Below are positions 6,941 to 8,027 of a stretch of DNA of 8,027 bases, piece by piece. This DNA is from Gammaproteobacteria bacterium (GTDB lineage Bacteria > Pseudomonadota > Gammaproteobacteria > Arenicellales > JAOTYS01). A model generated the notes under the pieces. The model was given only the letters and a program-made list of their open reading frames with translations, was not told the origin of the DNA and made no database searches. Position numbers and translations under genes: made by a program. Every line of letters begins with the position of its first letter. The stretch's first letter is position 1. Where the stretch lies: the NCBI GenBank assembly GCA_029861795.1, contig JAOTYS010000209.1, forward strand, positions 1 to 8,027. Direction: 5' to 3'.

Positions 6941-6973
6941 GTGTCGGTGGTTCGAGTCCACCCATAGCCAGCA
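6941..6973 (+). tRNA. tRNA 3'-end-like fragment (T-arm and acceptor strand), incomplete
   Basis: GGTGG (6946-6950), TTCGAGT (6951-6957) and CCACC (6958-6962) form a perfect five-pair T-arm with a seven-base loop. This is followed by a seven-base acceptor-like strand CATAGCC, A, and GCA in place of CCA. A complete tRNA would need GGCTATG about 45-50 nt upstream, with D- and anticodon arms. Only GCTAT at 6911-6915, too close, pairs with ATAGC, and no proper anticodon arm can be drawn. It is therefore a tRNA remnant or an attachment-site copy, not a working tRNA. The parent isotype cannot be assigned. Confidence 0.5.
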
Positions 6974-7276
6974 AGTAAATCTGGTGACGAATGTGCAGCA
7001 AAGCGCGCGAGGGCATATCGGAATTACCCGATTGCGTATCGTCGGCACGGGTTTGTTATTTGCGCTGCAACGGTTCACAATTCATTCCCGTTGATCCGTG
7101 TCAATACCTTGATCTGGACACACGGCTAGCGTTTTCGCAGTGAGAGATATTGAATGATGGGATGCTCCTCCTTCGAATTCCTTCGACCTCGCAAAGCAGC
7201 GGCAGCCTTTATCGATAAGTAAGAACGGATCGCACAAAGACACTTGGGCGTTTTTCCAAACTTTCCTGTCCACACG

Positions 7277-8027
7277 ATGCTCGGGGAAGCTAAGCAGACC
7301 ATACGCGGCCTCGTCGGCCTGGCGATACGGTGGTTCTCCATACCGTTTCTCATATACTTGTTCTTCCTGAGCATCTCTCTTTTGGGAGTCTCCCTGAAGT
7401 TGCTCGGCGGTGGCGTTCTAACCGACCTGCTTTCGTTGACTTCGAACCCCTTCGTGGGTTTGTTCGTTGGCATCCTTGCCACGAGCATCGTGCAGAGTTC
7501 GTCGTCGGTAACCTCACTCACCGTCGGTCTCGTTGCGGCGGGTGGATTAGACGTTGCGCAGGCGGTACCCATCATCATGGGATCCAATATGGGAACCAGC
7601 GTCACAAACGCTCTGGTGGCAGTCGGACAGATCAATAAGCCTGGCGAGTTTCGCAGAGCATTTGCCGCCGCTGTCGTGGACGATTTCTTCGAAATCTGTT
7701 CCATAGCGATTCTGCTCCCCCTGCAGGTGGCCTTCAACGTTCTGGGAGCGAGCGCTGCATTTCTCTCGAAACACTTCGCCCAGATCGGAGGGCTGCATAC
7801 CTTCGATCCGCTGAATGCCCTCATCGACCCGGTCGTCGCGCTCATTATTGATCTGGTGTTTGAATCCGCCTTGGTGCTGCTGGTCTTGGCTCTGGTCCTG
7901 CTCTTCCTGTCACTCGGCTATCTCGTAAAAACGCTGAAGCGCCGTCTCGTAGGAAGGGTTGAACGGTTCTTCGACAAGACGCTCTTCAAAACGGCGGGCC
8001 GGGCCATGGCTCTTGGCTTCACGTCGA
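7277..8027 (+). CDS. Na+/phosphate cotransporter family protein (NptA/Na_Pi_cotrans), 5' part
   Basis: The frame is open from the ATG at 7277 to the right edge (250 codons) with no stop, so the C-terminal half lies outside the window. A hydrophobic segment at about 18-42 (FSIPFLIYLFFLSISLLGVS) is followed by the family signature QSSSSVTSLTVGLVAAGG beginning at residue 73, and GSNMGTSVTNALVAVG from 102, the first of the two inverted repeats of Na_Pi_cotrans proteins. More membrane segments follow at about 138-155 and 195-217. It would import phosphate with sodium across the inner membrane. The start is tentative: no Shine-Dalgarno sequence precedes 7277, an in-frame TTG lies at 7244, and a stop at 7220-7222 sets the limit. 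Confidence 0.85.
   Translation, partial: MLGEAKQTIRGLVGLAIRWFSIPFLIYLFFLSISLLGVSLKLLGGGVLTDLLSLTSNPFVGLFVGILATSIVQSSSSVTSLTVGLVAAGGLDVAQAVPIIMGSNMGTSVTNALVAVGQINKPGEFRRAFAAAVVDDFFEICSIAILLPLQVAFNVLGASAAFLSKHFAQIGGLHTFDPLNALIDPVVALIIDLVFESALVLLVLALVLLFLSLGYLVKTLKRRLVGRVERFFDKTLFKTAGRAMALGFTS

Larger units (their letters stand above)
6588..7276. other. Long region without a convincing gene
   Basis: These 689 nt hold only short frames on both strands, with no recognisable family. The items I can name are an 11-bp-period direct repeat at 6807-6837 and a tRNA 3'-end-like fragment at 6941-6973. A small dyad ATCGG/CCGAT lies near 7017-7033. A 22-codon frame starting with two ATGs near 7154 ends at 7222, just before the cotransporter gene. 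It looks like a decayed spacer or an old integration site. Confidence 0.5.

Noticed and set aside
7016..7034. Dyad ATCGG/CCGAT
   Set aside because: Short arms with a 6-nt spacer and no promoter or T-tract around it; expected by chance in this length.
7126..7845. 239-codon open frame on the - strand
   Set aside because: The + strand here encodes the Na+/phosphate cotransporter signatures; the opposite frame is low-complexity with no known domain.

Overview
The window looks like a piece of a bacterial, probably proteobacterial, chromosome. This placement rests only on the general look of the proteins and is low-confidence. It holds one intact and informative operon and a downstream half that appears rearranged.

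Left part (1-4775): the 3' end of a class I SAM-dependent methyltransferase enters from the left edge on the + strand. It runs convergently into a compact three-gene operon on the - strand. In transcription order the operon encodes (B) a Tat-exported protein with four [4Fe-4S] sites, (C) an eight-helix NrfD/PsrC-type membrane quinone-binding subunit, and (A) a Tat-exported molybdopterin catalytic subunit with its own N-terminal [4Fe-4S] site and a probable Cys Mo ligand. The genes are 2 and 13 nt apart and each has a good Shine-Dalgarno sequence. This is a complete respiratory complex iron-sulfur molybdoenzyme of the polysulfide/thiosulfate/tetrathionate/arsenate/selenate reductase superfamily. 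The B-C-A order with Tat signals on both A and B resembles ttrBCA and srdBCA, but the catalytic subunit (840 aa) is shorter than classical TtrA. The substrate cannot be read from sequence alone. No maturation chaperone is present in the window.

Intergenic region 4770-5100: this upstream region contains a near-consensus FNR/ANR-type site (TTGAC-N4-ATCAA on the - strand) placed to control the operon. It also holds inverted CTTGCA/TGCAAG repeats. Anaerobic control would suit the operon.

Middle (5101-6587): the N-terminal third of quinolinate synthase (nadA, + strand) abuts, head-on, the N-terminal half of an MMPL/RND-family exporter (- strand). Both lose recognisable homology at the same place, about 5390-5410. 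This is a rearrangement breakpoint or an assembly chimera. The exporter also lacks an in-frame start codon, so both genes are called as broken.

Right part (6588-8027): a 690-nt region without a convincing gene holds a tRNA 3'-end-like fragment (T-arm plus acceptor strand, no matching 5' half) and an 11-bp-period direct repeat resembling a PHO box. It is followed by the 5' portion of a Na+/phosphate cotransporter-family gene that runs off the right edge.
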